A stretch of DNA of 5,699 nucleotides from Alphaproteobacteria bacterium (GTDB taxonomy: Bacteria > Pseudomonadota > Alphaproteobacteria > UBA3830), in the NCBI GenBank assembly GCA_017416635.1, contig JAFQBQ010000098.1, forward strand, positions 1 to 5,699. Reading direction: 5' to 3'. Both the position numbers and the translations under genes were made by a program. Below are positions 5,072 through 5,699 of this stretch, piece after piece (position 1 is the stretch's first letter; each line of letters begins with the position of its first letter). A model generated the notes under the pieces. The model saw nothing but the letters and a program-made list of their open reading frames with translations. It searched no databases and was not told the DNA's origin.

Positions 5072-5699
5072 TCACACCGTCGTTACTCTGAGATTTTTCA
5101 CATAAGGTCTGTAAAGTACGTTTCCTTCAAGCACAAGTTTGACGCGCACGGTTGCTTGATTGTAATTTTCAAGAATATGAGTATGTTCTTCTTCAGCATC
5201 GCCAATCGGAGAGCCTTCAGTTAAAGGAATCAGTGACCATGTTGAATCAGGCTGCTGGAAATATACTTTCACCTGAGAATTTCCCGGAGTGTAGGAATCA
5301 TAAACAATACGAACTGTCGTATTTGTACCTACAGGAATTGCTCTTGTCACGTAATCTGCCGTTTCTGATTGCGTGCCTAACATCAATTGAACGCCTTGAT
5401 ACAGAACAGGCGAGTGTTTTTGGCTGCCTCTGAGCTTAACTTTAAATGCAACATCGCCAGAAAGTTCCTCTCTAAGAGAAACAGGCATGTCTTCGGTGAG
5501 TGTATCCGTGTTTCCGTTTGTATCAGTCAGTGAAAATTCAACATCTGTTTCAGACGAGACCCTTTCGATTGTTGATTTTACCAACAAATCAGTGTTTTGA
5601 TCCGCTGTAACAGTTCCAAAATTGATTTCTAAGTTGGATTCTGTAAATCGGCAAGCCAAGAGACGAAAGGCTAAATCCATTTCCTGATGCGCTGTCCAA
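5072..5699 (-). CDS. Phage tail/baseplate-type structural protein, N-terminal part outside the window
   Basis: The frame is open to the right edge: six codons (WTAHQE) precede the ATG at 5680. That ATG has AGGA only about 1-2 nt away, so the true start is probably beyond the window. About 208 C-terminal residues are visible. They are rich in beta strands, Thr and Asp, with no membrane or enzyme motif. Numbered from M5680, residues 88-202 look like a beta-sandwich. They include SPVLYQGVQLMLG (90-102), VTRAIPVGTNTTVRIVYDSY (111-130), GNSQVKVYF (133-141) and the closing RPYVKNLRV (191-199). I recall this domain layout from C termini of large phage tail or baseplate proteins encoded just before a fibre gene. 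The next gene follows after 4 nt in the same direction, which fits one late virion transcript. The virion assignment is fairly sure; the exact particle part is not. Confidence 0.75.
   Translation of the reverse strand, partial: WTAHQEMDLAFRLLACRFTESNLEINFGTVTADQNTDLLVKSTIERVSSETDVEFSLTDTNGNTDTLTEDMPVSLREELSGDVAFKVKLRGSQKHSPVLYQGVQLMLGTQSETADYVTRAIPVGTNTTVRIVYDSYTPGNSQVKVYFQQPDSTWSLIPLTEGSPIGDAEEEHTHILENYNQATVRVKLVLEGNVLYRPYVKNLRVTTV

Noticed and set aside
4550..5433. + strand frames opposite the two virion genes
   Set aside because: They mirror the - strand coding sequence. The - strand products carry recognisable virion motifs and are arranged as an operon.
1..5699. CRISPR array, rRNA or insertion sequence
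   Set aside because: No regularly spaced repeats, rRNA-like sequence, transposase or terminal inverted repeats were seen.

Overview
This AT-rich bacterial window joins the end of a phage tail gene cluster to a small group of accessory genes. The organism cannot be fixed from the sequence. The RadC and HU proteins and the tail-protein motifs fit a proteobacterial, probably host-associated, genome carrying a prophage, but this is an impression from protein style and not a measured assignment.

Layout from left to right: (1) Positions 1-3113, + strand, hold two unrecognised genes in tandem. The first is cut by the window edge. The second starts 8 nt after the first one's stop, and its ribosome binding site overlaps that stop, so the two are very likely co-translated. 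The second (689 aa) has a signal-peptide-like N terminus. Its centre has the layout of a Lon-type AAA+ module without recognisable catalytic motifs (inference). (2) Positions 3114-3459 hold no convincing gene, only a possible weak terminator, short inverted and direct repeats, and a 27-codon gene-like fragment. (3) Positions 3460-3738, - strand, encode an HU-family DNA-bending protein in which the near-universal intercalating proline is phenylalanine. (4) Positions 3739-3936 are a divergent control region with a good HU promoter, a 16-bp palindrome touching its -35 box, and a small inverted repeat before the next gene. (5) Positions 3937-4581, + strand, encode a RadC-family protein with an intact JAMM metal-binding motif. 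(6) Positions 4534-5699, - strand, hold two phage virion genes in tandem: the C-terminal part of a beta-rich tail or baseplate-type protein and a short tail-fibre-like protein. The latter's 3' end overlaps the 3' end of radC by 48 bp.

Reading as a whole: the virion genes run leftward and end exactly where the accessory genes begin. This is the usual position of variable cargo (morons, defence or anti-defence genes) next to phage tail fibres. The radC/HU pair and the two-gene unknown operon are the parts worth attention. Whether the operon lies inside the prophage or is host DNA beyond an attachment site cannot be decided here.
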